Shown here one piece after another: positions 35,087 to 45,692 of a DNA stretch of 64,000 nt. Every line of letters begins with the position of its first letter. The stretch's first letter is position 1. Source of the stretch: Patiria miniata (taxonomy: Eukaryota; Echinodermata; Asteroidea; Valvatida; Asterinidae); contig NW_024037058.1 in NCBI RefSeq assembly GCF_015706575.1, positions 4,643,754-4,707,753 of the forward strand, read 5' to 3'. The notes under the pieces are model-generated. The model ran no database searches, was not told the DNA's origin, and was given only the letters and a program-made list of their open reading frames with translations. The translations under genes were made by a program, and so were the position numbers.

Positions 35087-35930
35087 TTATAAACTGATGA
35101 ACACACAGAGCTGCTGCGTCAGCCTCTTCAGCAGTGCACCGAGTTGTTCGACCCAAGTTCCACAACCCAACCCCCCATCACAGGGCCGCACGCAAGAGTC
35201 TACAATGTATTTAGAAAGGACTTTTGCCGAGGCATGAGCGCCAAAGAAACAGATTAGTGAAGGCTCCCCGTCCTGACAGCAGTAGCTGGACCACGTCAAG
35301 TGAACCATCTAAGGAAAACTCTGTGCCGAAATCTGTGGCCCCTATTCGGCGTGAGACCCAAAGTAAAAAGTCACATAAAAATATAAAGAACGGACTCAAT
35401 TCGACACAAACAAATTTAGGGCACACCGAAGGAGCCAACTGAAATTACTCGACAATAGATTTCTTACTCAGTGAAGGCGCTTCAAAATTACAGCTGTTTA
35501 ACAAAGCGATAAAGAATGAAGAACAAGGCCGGGACCAGAATGTACCAATAAGCCTATACAAAACCATCTGGAGCTTGCCTTCAATATTGCGGCTGACTTC
35601 TGGGTTACATGCATATTCCTTACCTAGTGATGATGCTTTATATTGGAGCTGTTAAACAATGCGATTTGAATGAAGACGAGGCCGGTACCAGAATGTACCA
35701 GTAAGCCTAGACAAGAGCTTATCTTCGATATCTTCGCCGACTGATGACTTTACAATATGACGTGTTTCACATACAGAACGAAAAACAAGGCCTGTACCAG
35801 AATATAAATAGGCTAGTAGGCCAACATAGAATTCCAAAAGGGTACGTGAAGTTCACTATTAAAATTCTTTTTCGCTTGTGTTTCTTTTGTTCTCAATCTA
35901 AAATAATAATCATGTATCCCAAAGAATAAG
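35087..35930 (+). pseudogene. Copy D: 3' remnant of the TRADD-N/SAM family gene
   Basis: 35095-35200 matches exon 6 of E (LRQPLQQCTELFDPSS against KQPFQPCTELFEPC). 35222-35450 matches exon 7 (LPRHERQRNRLVKAP...SSEPSKEN against LPRHDRIRSKEM...GKRSKEDE). The two are contiguous, so the 755-bp intron that separates them in E is absent here. The frames do not join cleanly and stops follow. Downstream the YQN-type C-terminal motif occurs three times: LFNKAIKNEEQGRDQNV near 35495, a variant near 35650, and QNEKQGLYQNI near 35775. The upstream flank (AATCAAGGGACGTG near 34972) also matches the other copies. Exons 1-5 are missing. Confidence 0.65.
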
Positions 35931-36240
35931 TTATCACTGCTTTTTAATTTACAAAAGAAAATTAAAAACAGGATGATGACCGGGCTTTGAGGTGATATCA
36001 GGGGCGGCGGAACGCTTTTCAAACTGGGGAAACACTAAACGGGGTACCGGTACCGGAAGGGGTTTGCCCGGTGTTTCTGGCAGTGGCTGCAATATGCGCC
36101 GCAGCACCTTGTAAACCCTTATAAGGTGCTACATAATGGGTCTCATATTGCTCATAAACTTTATTTACCTTTCTTTAATGATATACATATCTCCAGCGCC
36201 TTGAGTACCTAATAGTTGGTAGATACGTGCGCTATATAAG
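35920..36240 (+). repeat. 3' UTR fragment of copy D
   Basis: CCCAAAGAATAAGTTATC...GGATGATGACCGGGCTTTGAG corresponds to CCAAAGAACAAGCTGTCGC...GGCTTTGAGACGATAAGG near 50034-50120 downstream of copy E. Confidence 0.5.
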
Positions 36241-36291
36241 ACTCCGATGTTATTATTATTATGATTATTATTATTATTATTACTACTATTA
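36241..36291. repeat. (TTA)n microsatellite
   Basis: Tandem TTA/ATT trinucleotides with a few variants (GAT, CTA). Confidence 0.85.
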
Positions 36292-36591
36292 CTGTAATAG
36301 GGCGACAGGTTTTGCGAACTCCGTCCACAATAGGGCGATACACCTTATTGGGACGACAAAATAACTGTCGCCCTTTTATGAAAACGACCCTTAGGACAAG
36401 GAATTTTGCTATCGCTAACCATATAGATCGATTCCTCATGGTCCAATTAGTACAAATACTAAATTTCGTGGAAAAAAACATAAGGTGAACTTGGGTTAGG
36501 TGACAGTTTAGGTTTGTGCACAAGTCTATGGGAAAGTCAAATGGTGGCGCCTTCCATCGGTGTCAAAGTGAGAGCCCTTCGGCCTCCGCAA

Positions 36592-36894
36592 TGGCGGATC
36601 CAGAACACTTTTTGGGGAGAGGGGGGCAAACAAAATTGGTCCCCCCCCCAAAAAAAAAGGTGGGTCCACACATTCACGGCGTGGGGTTCGGGTTCCGCTT
36701 AAGGGCCTGGGTAAAATGGATGTTATATGCTCCGTGGTGCGATCTGAGGTTTCCGACCACTTTAACCAACTTTTTTGAAAAGATGGTGCCGTACGTCGTG
36801 GCTGACTTTTTTGGTGACGTCACCAAAAAATAGGGGTTTTCTTGGGGGGGGGCATGGCCCCGTTGCCTCCCCCCCCCCCCTTTGGATCCGCCCT
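36592..36894. mobile_element. Short element with TGGCGGATCC inverted ends
   Basis: TGGCGGATCC at 36592 and GGATCCGCC at 36884 form inverted ends. Inside are complementary G- and C-runs (GGGGAGAGGGGGGC, CCCCCCCCCC). The flanks both carry a GCCTTCGGC-like stretch. A family of such G/C-run elements appears several times in the window. Confidence 0.5.
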
Positions 36895-37330
36895 TGGGCC
36901 TTCGGCTCACCGCACACCCTCTACCCCCGACCCCGGCAGTAACCTCTCTGGGTCCGCCCAAGAATTTAACTAGTTATGTCGAGAGACCTTTTTTTATCGC
37001 GAGAGGGGCACTGTTGCTTTTGATGGCCAGCTCAGTGACCATTTTATTCGTGTGAGGTGAAGCACTGTTATTTTTAAAGGCCACTTTTTCATGAGAGGGC
37101 ACAATTTTAATGTTGCAAGCGGGGCACTAATAAAATTATGCTTCCGAGGAGCAGTTTTCAATCTCGAGAAGTTATCGCAAGATATATTGTTAATGCGAGA
37201 GGGGCACTTGTGTTTTTGAGGGGCAGTTTTGCGTTACAAGAGAGGAGACAATTTTATTTGTAGCGGGATCGTAATATCCCCTGCACCCCCCCCCCCCCCC
37301 CCCCCCCCGGTTCTGCCTCCCTAGATGATA
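36895..37330. other. Non-coding, G/C-run rich
   Basis: Opens with a block shared with 33369-33405 (CTCACCGCACACCCTCTACC...). It continues with repeated GAGAGGGGCACT motifs and a 22-C run at 37286-37308. No gene. Confidence 0.4.
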
Positions 37331-37798
37331 TTGATAAGGAAATAGGGTTTTGGGTGCAAAAAAAGTGATGTGCCGCCGTCGGCCAGTTTTTTTCGAGTAA
37401 AAGTTGTAGAAGTGCCAAAAACCGCATTCGACCAATTTCCTCATCATAGGCTATGTGTGCAAACTTAAATCACAGCCAAATGTGAGAACCGCAGTTCTCA
37501 TGTCTTATACAATCAAATCTATATAGTACCAACTTTCTTTGTAAGCTAATTTTCAAGCATCACAAGCATTGGGTTACATTTTCGAGCATTTTCCATTCAT
37601 TTTGTAAATATGTTGAACTAATGTATGAGAATGATAGATTAATACCATTATATACACACTGAGAACAAGTTTTTTATTAGATGTCTGATTGTTACCAATG
37701 TGCATCATTTTTTCATTGTTATTGTTAAACTTTGATTATAATTTGTACATGTATGTATATTAAAATTCATTTGTGTAATTTCAGGAGACATAATTATA

Positions 37799-38230
37799 CA
37801 GGGGTGAATCAAAAAACGAAACGAAAAATGTCGGGACCATTGTTTTAGTGAAGTTCTGCATGTACCACTATCAGAATCTAGGATATGAAAGCCCAATTCC
37901 TAAGCTTTCTTTTAGTACCGTTAAGTTCTGTCCACAGATCACAAACTTGAAAAGGTAAGTGTTCTTTCAGCAAAACGAAAACAACTCACATAGGGAGGGG
38001 TGTGAATTGTTTTCGTTTTTCTGAAAGAACGCACACCTCTTTTTGTGATCCGTGGACAGAACTTTAAAACGGTGGTTGTGTTTAAAATTCCCTAACTTCA
38101 AAAAGTAAATGAGTGATTTGAATGAGTTTTGGACTTTGTGACACGCTAGATTTTGAAAATGCTACATGCAGAACTTTAATAAAATAATAGTCCCGACATT
38201 TGTTTTTTGTTGTTTTTTTACTTTGCCCTG
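37799..38230. mobile_element. Tc1/mariner-like MITE with TA target duplication
   Basis: Inverted ends CAGGGGTGAATCAAAAAACG and (complement) CAGGGCAAAGTAAAAAAAC, both leading to TGTCGGGAC, and flanked by TA on each side. Inside is a second near-perfect stem (37920-38065) around GTTCTGTCCACAGATCAC. Sister UTR units lack the insertion. TA duplication with CAGGG ends fits the Tc1/mariner superfamily. Confidence 0.75.
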
Positions 38231-38746
38231 TATAGCGTGTTTCCCAATCCATGTAGCTGCATACAGGAATGTGTGTGTTTGTCAAGAATATGGACAGACT
38301 GTTGAAGAATATCGACGGTATTTTTAAGAATAATGACGTTTAACGCCACGGTTGTCTGCGATTGGGCCACGGATGACCAAGGTTCTCCTACGAATACAGC
38401 ATACATGACCTTAATTTAGCAGAATAATAGCATATCCGGGCATATAGACATTCGTAGCGAATTCGTAGAGATTTGTACCACGGATGAGCTACGAATCTCC
38501 AAGAATATGTACGAATCGCCACGAATAATATTACGAATTAGTACGGTTGTTCCACGGATGTCCCACGGTTGCACTGACTACGGATTGATTTTCATGACGA
38601 TTCCCCGCGGAAGTTTCGAACAGTTTAAAACTTCCGTAGCCCCTCCACGAATACCCAAGGAAGGATAATTACAGAGGTACTAAGGATGAATATGGTGTTC
38701 CGACGGTTTATCACGAATTGCAAAACCAGGGTATCCGTAAATCGTG

Positions 38747-39297
38747 TGACTGTCGGTCCTACTAAAGCGCGTCAACAAGCGTCACCAAGCGTCCACAAGC
38801 GTCAACAAGCTAGCTCAACGGTCGTCAACGAGCATGAACAAATTTTGTACATGCTTTTGAACATTAAAAGTAGCTTTATATGGTAGAAAAGGCAATGAAG
38901 AACATCTTCTGTATATCAATTAAAGTTCAAATTATTCAAAAACATTTTTACGATTTTAACGCGAAATGTACGACGAATTTGTCGATTAAAGTTGGCCGCC
39001 ATCTTGTTTGGATGGCGCTGTACACTTCACGCATGCGTACTAGGGCTAAGCTTCACGTAAACAAGATGGCGGCCAACTTTAATCGACAAATTAGTCGTAC
39101 ATTTCGCGTTAAAAAAAACAAGTTTTGAAATAATTTTAACTTTAATTGATATGCAGAAAATGTTCTTTGTCGCTTTTTCTACCATATCAAGCTACTTTTG
39201 ATGTTCAAAAGCATGTACAAAATGTGTTGATGCTCGTTGACGACCGTTGAATCTTGTTGACGCTTGTTGACACGCTTTAGTAGGACCCGTGACTGGG
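38747..39297. mobile_element. ~550-bp fold-back element
   Basis: The arm from TCCTACTAAAGCGCGTCAAC (38756) to TTGGCCGCCATCTTG (39004) is mirrored at 39060-39290. The short centre includes CACGCATGCGTACT. No coding potential. Confidence 0.75.
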
Positions 39298-39717
39298 GCT
39301 TTATAGTCACAACTCCAAAAACTGCCTGAATCAGTGATTTCGGGAGAGAAGCTGGCCTATTTCTGTGAAGAACTCTGACAGTGTAAGGTGTATTAGAACT
39401 TTTTTCTGTGAAAACACATCATGTCGCCAGCTACATTTGCACTGGTGGCAATTGATATCAAGCAAACTTTGCAGTATAGTTATCATGCACAATAAATCTA
39501 GTTTTCGAGAAAGCCATTTTCGATCATATTCCCTGAATCTACTTTATAAATTGTAACTGTTGAATGGGATGTAGGCCTATAAGAACGTTTACACACTCTT
39601 TCATTGTGAATGGAGGCAGTGATGGCAATGTACCAATAATCTTCTATGCTGATCGCAGAGTAGGAAACTTGTGAAGATTACTTAGGCCCCCTTTACACAG
39701 GGCTGCGACCTTGGTAC

Positions 39718-41124
39718 CAGTGTTGTAGTCGAGACCGGATAGTCCGAGACCGAGACCAAGACCGAGACCTGAAGATTCGAGACCGAGACCGAGACCGAGA
39801 CCAGCCCCTTCAAGGTGGACCGAGACCGAGACCAATATGGTCCGAGACCGAGACCGAGACCGAGACCGCTGATAATAAATAACAATAGTCGAAATAACAA
39901 AAACAAGACACGTTATTATAGTTGAAAAATGTAACCTTTCTATTCACAAAGAATACAGACCAAAATTTTGACCAGTGGCAATGTTGACAAATTGATACAT
40001 GACACCTTACTTGAGCAAAAAGTAGTTACACTTAAGAAATATGGGCTTTGACATGTTGTCTACACCCAATCATGACAAAAGTAAAAGTTAAAGGGAGATG
40101 TTTCATCTGTAATAGGAACTCGGATCCTAAACTCCACAGTCACCCCCTTGGTTTCAGCTATGACTTCTAACGAATATTTAAAGATGAATTTTAATTTTAC
40201 ATTGCCTTTTTTTTCCTAAAATAAATTTAGGACATAACTTCTAACAAGACTTGTGTACTTGATTTTAAAACTTGGGAGCTAGAAAATGTTGAATTAATTT
40301 TTAAATTTTTGTCATAGAATGTGGACTTGTACATGTAGACCCACAAGTTGCGAGGTGGTAGCCAGAATGTGCCAGATATGGATTTTTTTCTGGGGTACTT
40401 TAAATAATGGGGTACTTTAAAATGAGCAGCCAGAAAATGGGGTCTCATCATACACTCTCATGGCAACAGTGAGTGGTAACTGTTAAGAGTGTGTGAGTTC
40501 AAAGCTGGAAAATCAGGTTAAAAAAAATACTTTTTCTTCAAAATACTGTCCCAAATTAAAGAGAACATTGTGTGGGGTCGAAAATATAACTAATTTGAAG
40601 CACCTCATTTATTATCAGAATACAAAATGCAAGTGATTACGCCCACAGGGGTGGGCTAAACTACACAATCCACGAAAATGGTTGACCCTTATTGCATAAA
40701 TTGTTACAAGTTTATACTTTGCTTTATGTGGCCGACTCAACAGATAAAAGCCGAACTTGTTCCACATCGTTCAGTGACTGGTACTGCTGCAGTTTTACAT
40801 GTACTTTGGGGACTTCCCAACGTGCAGTCGAGTCCAAACCAACCGCGATATATAACAAGCTTGATCTACTGGCTAGCAAATGTTTTAAATAACAACGGTA
40901 ATGAACGAAGTGAACACAAAGTAATCGATCGAGCTGTAAAAGCTACATATTGCCGGTCTCGACCCGAGACCAGCCAAAATATCGAGACCAAAGGGGACCG
41001 AGACCGAGACCAAGACCGAGACCACAGCTTCCGAGACCGAGACCGAGACCGGGACCGAGACCAGCAAAAAGTGGTCTCGAGACCGGTCTCGAGACCGAGA
41101 CCGGTCTCGAGACCTATAACACTG
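39718..41124. mobile_element. Element with GAGACC-repeat ends
   Basis: CAGTGTTGTAGTCGAGACC at 39718 and the complement of CAGTGTTATAGGTCTCGAG ending at 41124 form inverted ends. Next to each end is a GAGACC/GAGACCGAGACC hexamer tract (39730-39870 and 40960-41110). The CAGTGTT ends resemble hAT termini, but I find no 8-bp target duplication. The interior has no transposase. Confidence 0.55.
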
Positions 41125-41125
41125 C

Positions 41126-41690
41126 TGTGCATAGAGTTAGGAGCCAGAAGGAAATACGATGTGCTAATCCAGGAATCAGGTCTTCTAACTTCCTTAGTAC
41201 GACAGAGACAGATCGTAGAGCTAGGACCTAAGCAATTGTTTCTTGTATCTTCTTGTTTACATCAGACTTTCACTTTCAGTCAGTGTGTGCATGCTTTAAG
41301 ACCATTATTGCACCCTTTGATGGCTTTATAGCTTTCTTTATTAGGTTTTAATTTTAAGGATTGATTTTAAGTTCGAATTTTTTTTAGGTGCCTTCGCTCA
41401 TTTTGCTCTGTTTGATTATAAATGTTGGTTTTAGTACTTTTCGTTAGTTTATTTGGCTCTGTGTTTTGATCTGGATTTTAATTTCTTCAAATTTTAAAAT
41501 TTGATTTGTATTTTGGTTTTTGGTTCAGTTGTTTTGGTTTATTAATAACAGTTGCTTGTTTCTTAAGTCTTGAAGTTTTTGGCAAATATATTTTTTGCGT
41601 GTGAAAATCTAATTTGTTTCCTGACTCTATTATTTCAGTTCCTCGCGCCGAAGTATTCCATTAAAAGATCCTGGATAAGTTTAGTTTGGT
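41126..41690 (+). repeat. Dispersed direct repeat, copy 1
   Basis: Matches 52388-52925: TGTGCATAGAGTTAGGAG, ATACGATGTGCTAATCCAGG, CATCAGACTTTCACTTTCAG, and the end CCATTAAAAGAT...TTAGTTTGGTT. Of unknown nature; it could be a 3' end of a retrotransposed or duplicated gene. Confidence 0.7.
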
Positions 41691-41805
41691 TAATAATGTG
41701 AGAAAACAAATAATGGTTCATGTTCATCCAATGTCCTCATTTTACAGGTGCTTAATACACAGCTATGTGGAAAGTGTTCTAGTCCTCGTGTCTTATACAC
41801 ATGAG

Positions 41806-41850
41806 CGTCGTGAGGGGGGGGGGGGGGGGGCGCCAAAGGGGCGCTTGCCC

Positions 41851-41908
<58 letters not shown>

Positions 41909-42158
41909 CCCTCTCCGGAAAAGCAAAGAAAATAAGAAAAAAAAAAGGAAAGAAAGAAAAGTAAAAAGAAATGGGAAGTCATATTTGCTATTAATTCAAT
42001 ACACATTTAACGAAATGAGCGTCTGCGGGGGTGTCAATGGGTTGGGGTGGGCATGTCCCCCGCCCACCGCGTCAAACAAAAATTAAGAATTTGCACAAGG
42101 ATTGAGAAAGCACAAGGATTTCTTTTTTGGGGAAAAAAATCCTGGCGACGCCAATGCT
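41806..42158 (-). repeat. G/C-run repeat related to 6755-7035
   Basis: On the minus strand it begins ATTGGCGTCGCCAGGATTTT and ends near CCCTCACGACGCTC. It contains a ~50-bp poly-C run at about 41855-41907 and a poly-G run at 41814-41830, which can pair. Confidence 0.6.
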
Positions 42159-42233
42159 AATACGATTGTGTAATTCTTTTTACAATTTTTTTTTATATGT
42201 CGGATGTAGCGTATGGGAAAGATGGAATAATTA

Positions 42234-42925
42234 TATAATATTGGATGGCTTTGAGGTGGATACAAGAATATTTATCATTTAAATCATCATACACAAACAA
42301 AACACACTATACTCATTAATTTGGGATTGTGCGAGCTGCAGCAACCAATACTTTTAATTAGCTTACACTGTTTCATCGACTTCTCAAATACACATCATTA
42401 TTACTGATAACTTTGCACGATATACATCGAGATGTATATCAACATAACAAACTGTGAATTCGACCCATTGCTTTTGGTGATCGCCAGATACGAAAAACCA
42501 CAAACCTTTTTGGAAAAAGTGGAAACGTATGCCCTGACCTATGCTGACCACCGCTCTCAGGCTAGCTAAGCAATGATAATGGGAGGTTCTTAAAACAACG
42601 TATTTTAAGATAGAATTACTTTAGCCATTACAATAGCATATAATTAAATAAATAACGTGTGTTGCGTTGCTGCTAGCAAGCGTGAAGTGACGCGTTTCTC
42701 CGCTAGTATCACATACCACTACCTATTCAAAATTCCCGCTCTGACCATCGAACCATACAATCATTAGCATATCAATGATAAATTCGATGCATTCTAATTC
42801 ATTCTGGACTCAACCGAATACATCAACATATTGCACGAGCTATGACAATTCGACTCGTGCAATATTGTCATAGCCGAGTGCAATATATTCTTGTATCCAC
42901 CGAAAACAAGCCATCCAATATTATT
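42234..42925. mobile_element. ~690-bp non-autonomous element
   Basis: Inverted ends ATAATATTGGATGGCTTTG (42235) and the complement near 42905-42925, both followed by GGTGGATACAAGAATAT. Inner stem-loops (TATTGCACGAGCTATGACAA with its complement) lie near 42830-42890. No transposase. Confidence 0.65.
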
Positions 42926-43309
42926 ATTATTATTTATATCAGGCTGTCTTGATCCGCAAGAAGCAAAATTCAAGACACTGTCTTCATTACATCTTTTTCG
43001 TTTACATCAAACGTTTTGAAGCTGCCACTGTAATTGTTAATAGTGCGCGTATACCTGACCTTCTGCGCACTGCATGCGCGCAGCGTGTTCCGTGTTCGAC
43101 GGTGTACGTGCGCGCTACGCTCTGTTGAGTGGTTGACAACTGTGACTTTCTATGCTCTTGATCACTGATCTCCATATATACTGTGTATATGGAGATCAAT
43201 GCTCTTGATCAAGCGGGAACCTGCGAGAATGCCCGGATTGACTGCAATAACAATGTTATTGCAGTCAACTTTGTATGAAAGCATACAATATGCTGATTTA
43301 TTTTTTACC

Positions 43310-44030
43310 GCCGGAAGCCTGATATTAATCATTATGGGAATGATGGATTAATACCAGAAAGATTATACACAGTGAGAATCACGATTGTTTTTATTAGATT
43401 AGATGAAGAAGATTTTTACCAATATAAAACATTTTATATTTTGAAACTTTAATTGTTATGTATATCCGTATACTTTAAAATTAATTTGTGCGACTTTTTA
43501 CATGTACATGTATTGTGTTTCTCAATCCCTATCGCTACATGACAATGATCAGTGTGTTTGTGATGTGGACTGTATTATTGTCATGCAGCTCTATGATTAT
43601 TGTACAACACTATGATATTATGGGATACTGGAGGGAATTGCATGCATATTCGTCACAACTGCAAACACTGCCTGAATTGGTGATTTCGAGAGAGAGGACG
43701 GGCGTTTTTTATATGCGAAGAACTCCGACAGTGTCATGCATTAAACCTTTTTTCACCCTGTGAACACACATGGATACCGCCAGCTGCATTTGCACTGGAG
43801 GCCAAAGATAAAGCAAACCTTGCTGTAGCTATGGACTGCATGCACAATATACCTCATTAAAGAGGAAGCAATGTTCGATGGTGTTACCTGAATCTATTTT
43901 ATAAATTGTAAACTGCTGAATGGGATGTTGCCATCAGTTGCTGGATGACACAGGATGTCTATGGGCGTTTACACAATCTTTCATTGTGGATTCCAGTGAT
44001 GGCAAGCTAGTATACACATGATCTTCTCTG
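43310..44030 (+). repeat. 3' UTR unit R1
   Basis: The longest uninterrupted copy of the dispersed unit, from GGGAATGATGGATTAATACC to TCATTGTGGATTCCAGTGATGG. It lies 1.5 kb upstream of copy E with no coding sequence before it, so it may be the tail of a lost gene copy. Confidence 0.55.
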
Positions 44031-44282
44031 CTGATCAGTGGCATATCCAGCAGGGGGGCACTTTGCCCCCTGGCAGATTTTTTGACAACTTTTTTTGTCA
44101 GCAATGATTTAAATAAATATTTATAGAGTTTTTCTGACATCAATCCCACCAAAGAAAACCCGCTCAACAACCATTACAATGCGCCGTTATTATGTGCATA
44201 TAATATGTAGTATGCATAATAACGGTCATTTTTGAAGAGCGCCCCCATTGTCTACATTCCGGATTTTGGCGCGGATGGTGCG

Positions 44283-44307
44283 GTTGCCCCCCCCCCCCCC
44301 CCCCCCG
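44283..44307. repeat. Poly-C run
   Basis: Run of C after GGTGCGGTTG. It is part of a G/C-run element starting near 44040 (GGCATATCCAGCAGGGGGGC). Confidence 0.8.
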
Positions 44308-44919
44308 ACATCAAAAGCTGCATACGCTGCTGCTGCTGATCGCACAATACAACAGAGTTCAATGAACACCATTTCAATACAGAAACTCGGCCAAACCACA
44401 CAATGATTTATGAACAGGAGATGCTCTCAATGATGTCCCGGTATACAACTAAAATACACTGACAGTACTCTTTTTTTTTACAGTGTAAATAGTGCTCCCG
44501 TATTGAATGATTTTTTTTTTCATTTTGATGAACAAAAGTTAACGCCAGTTGCGGTAGGAGCCTAAAGCTGGCCTCAAGTTCAACCCCGATTTGCTTGCGC
44601 CACGACGGAACCGTCGGCATTAAAGCACAACATTATGCTCAGGACACATAACTGAGAAATCGTGTGAATGTCGCGGAACACGTCGCAGAAGTTGAAATTT
44701 GTCTACTCTTGCGACTGTTGATTTTTTTTGAGCGCCAACTGATTGCCAATCGTTTTAATATTGTCGCAGTTACACTCAGGTCGCACAAAATCGGCCGGCT
44801 TAAAAGTCAGATATACTTGTTGCTGTTTTTCTCACTGTTCCCGTGTTCATTCAACACGAGAACGGTTTGCCGAATACGCCCCAGCGAGATTTCCTCATGA
44901 TCAGAAGAACGCCTGATTT

Positions 44920-45511
44920 TTCTCGAATGAAAGAAAATTAAAGCGGGTATATATAGTCATTATGCGCGAACAAAATCCCCGCGTATTTCCCAATCGACTC
45001 TCGGGGATCTCTGTTGGTTGTGCAGCCTGTACCATTTACCCCAAAGGTTGTACATCAGAAAACCATGGACGAGTTTATCGCAACCGAATTTAGTTTTGCT
45101 ATAAAATGGTACCTTGATTTTCGATAACTTACTCAGTTTTTGATAAGTATTATTGCTCTCACCAAAACAAGCCGTTTTATCGTAGAGAAGAGATTTGTTT
45201 TCATTGTGATACTTTGTTTTTATTTTAATTGTTAATTTTCAATACCTTCCCTGAGTGCGTACTATAGCCCCATTCTGGCTTTGCATATATGCCTATATGC
45301 ACGCACGGACCAACGGGAAGAAAATCTTTTGTTAAAGAAAGTTCCAGATAAATAGCTTTTGTTGCAGAAAGTTCATGAGACTACGTGCACTTCTGATAAT
45401 CTATTGCCTCAATGTATTTTGCAACCAAGTTCCACCTTTTGGCAGATGAGTCTTCAGGCTTCCTAAGTCAAATGTTTCTGTCTACCACTGCTGTCAGACG
45501 AAGTAGTAACG
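44920..45511 (+). promoter_or_regulatory. Promoter and 5' UTR of copy E
   Basis: Conserved with 10440-11113: TCTCGAATGA, TCATTATGCGCGAA, TGTGCAGCCTGTACCATTT, AACAAGCCGTTTTATCG, CATTCTGGCTTTGCATATAT, ATGCACGCAC and ATGTTTCTGTCTACCA. TATATATAG at 44949-44957 and the ATATATGCCTATATGC stretch (45285-45300) are TATA-like candidates. The latter lies about 210 bp before the ATG, as in B. Confidence 0.55.
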
Positions 45512-45692
45512 ATGTCGGTCAAAAAATTATATCAACAATGCATTCCTCAGGACCAACCGGGCACACTTCAACAAGATGTTAGAGAACAAACTAACCGGAT
45601 TGAAAACCTAATACTCTCTCGTTTACCTCTGAAAGCGCAAGCCGGCTCGATCGACGCGGAAACGTCTACGGAAAGCATCTCAGAATCCATCA
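45512..45692 (+). CDS. Copy E exon 1 (leader)
   Basis: Starts ATGTCGGTC and encodes MSVKKLYQQC, then REQTNRIENLILSRLPL and GSIDAETSTESISESI, before gtaagt (phase 1). The NRIENLILSRLPLK stretch is a likely short amphipathic helix. The ATG is the first after the conserved 5' UTR block. Confidence 0.75.

Larger units (their letters stand above)
37470..39660 (+). repeat. 3' UTR unit R3, interrupted by two transposons
   Basis: Segments 37470-37798, 38231-38300 and 39300-39640 together match the unit at 43320-44000 in order. The gaps are an inserted TA-flanked element (37799-38230) and about 1 kb of insertion that includes a fold-back (38747-39297). Confidence 0.6.

Noticed and set aside
40678-41331. 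217-codon plus-strand frame with an RDRDRD tract
   Set aside because: The charged tract is the GAGACC hexamer repeat of a mobile element. The rest shows no family.
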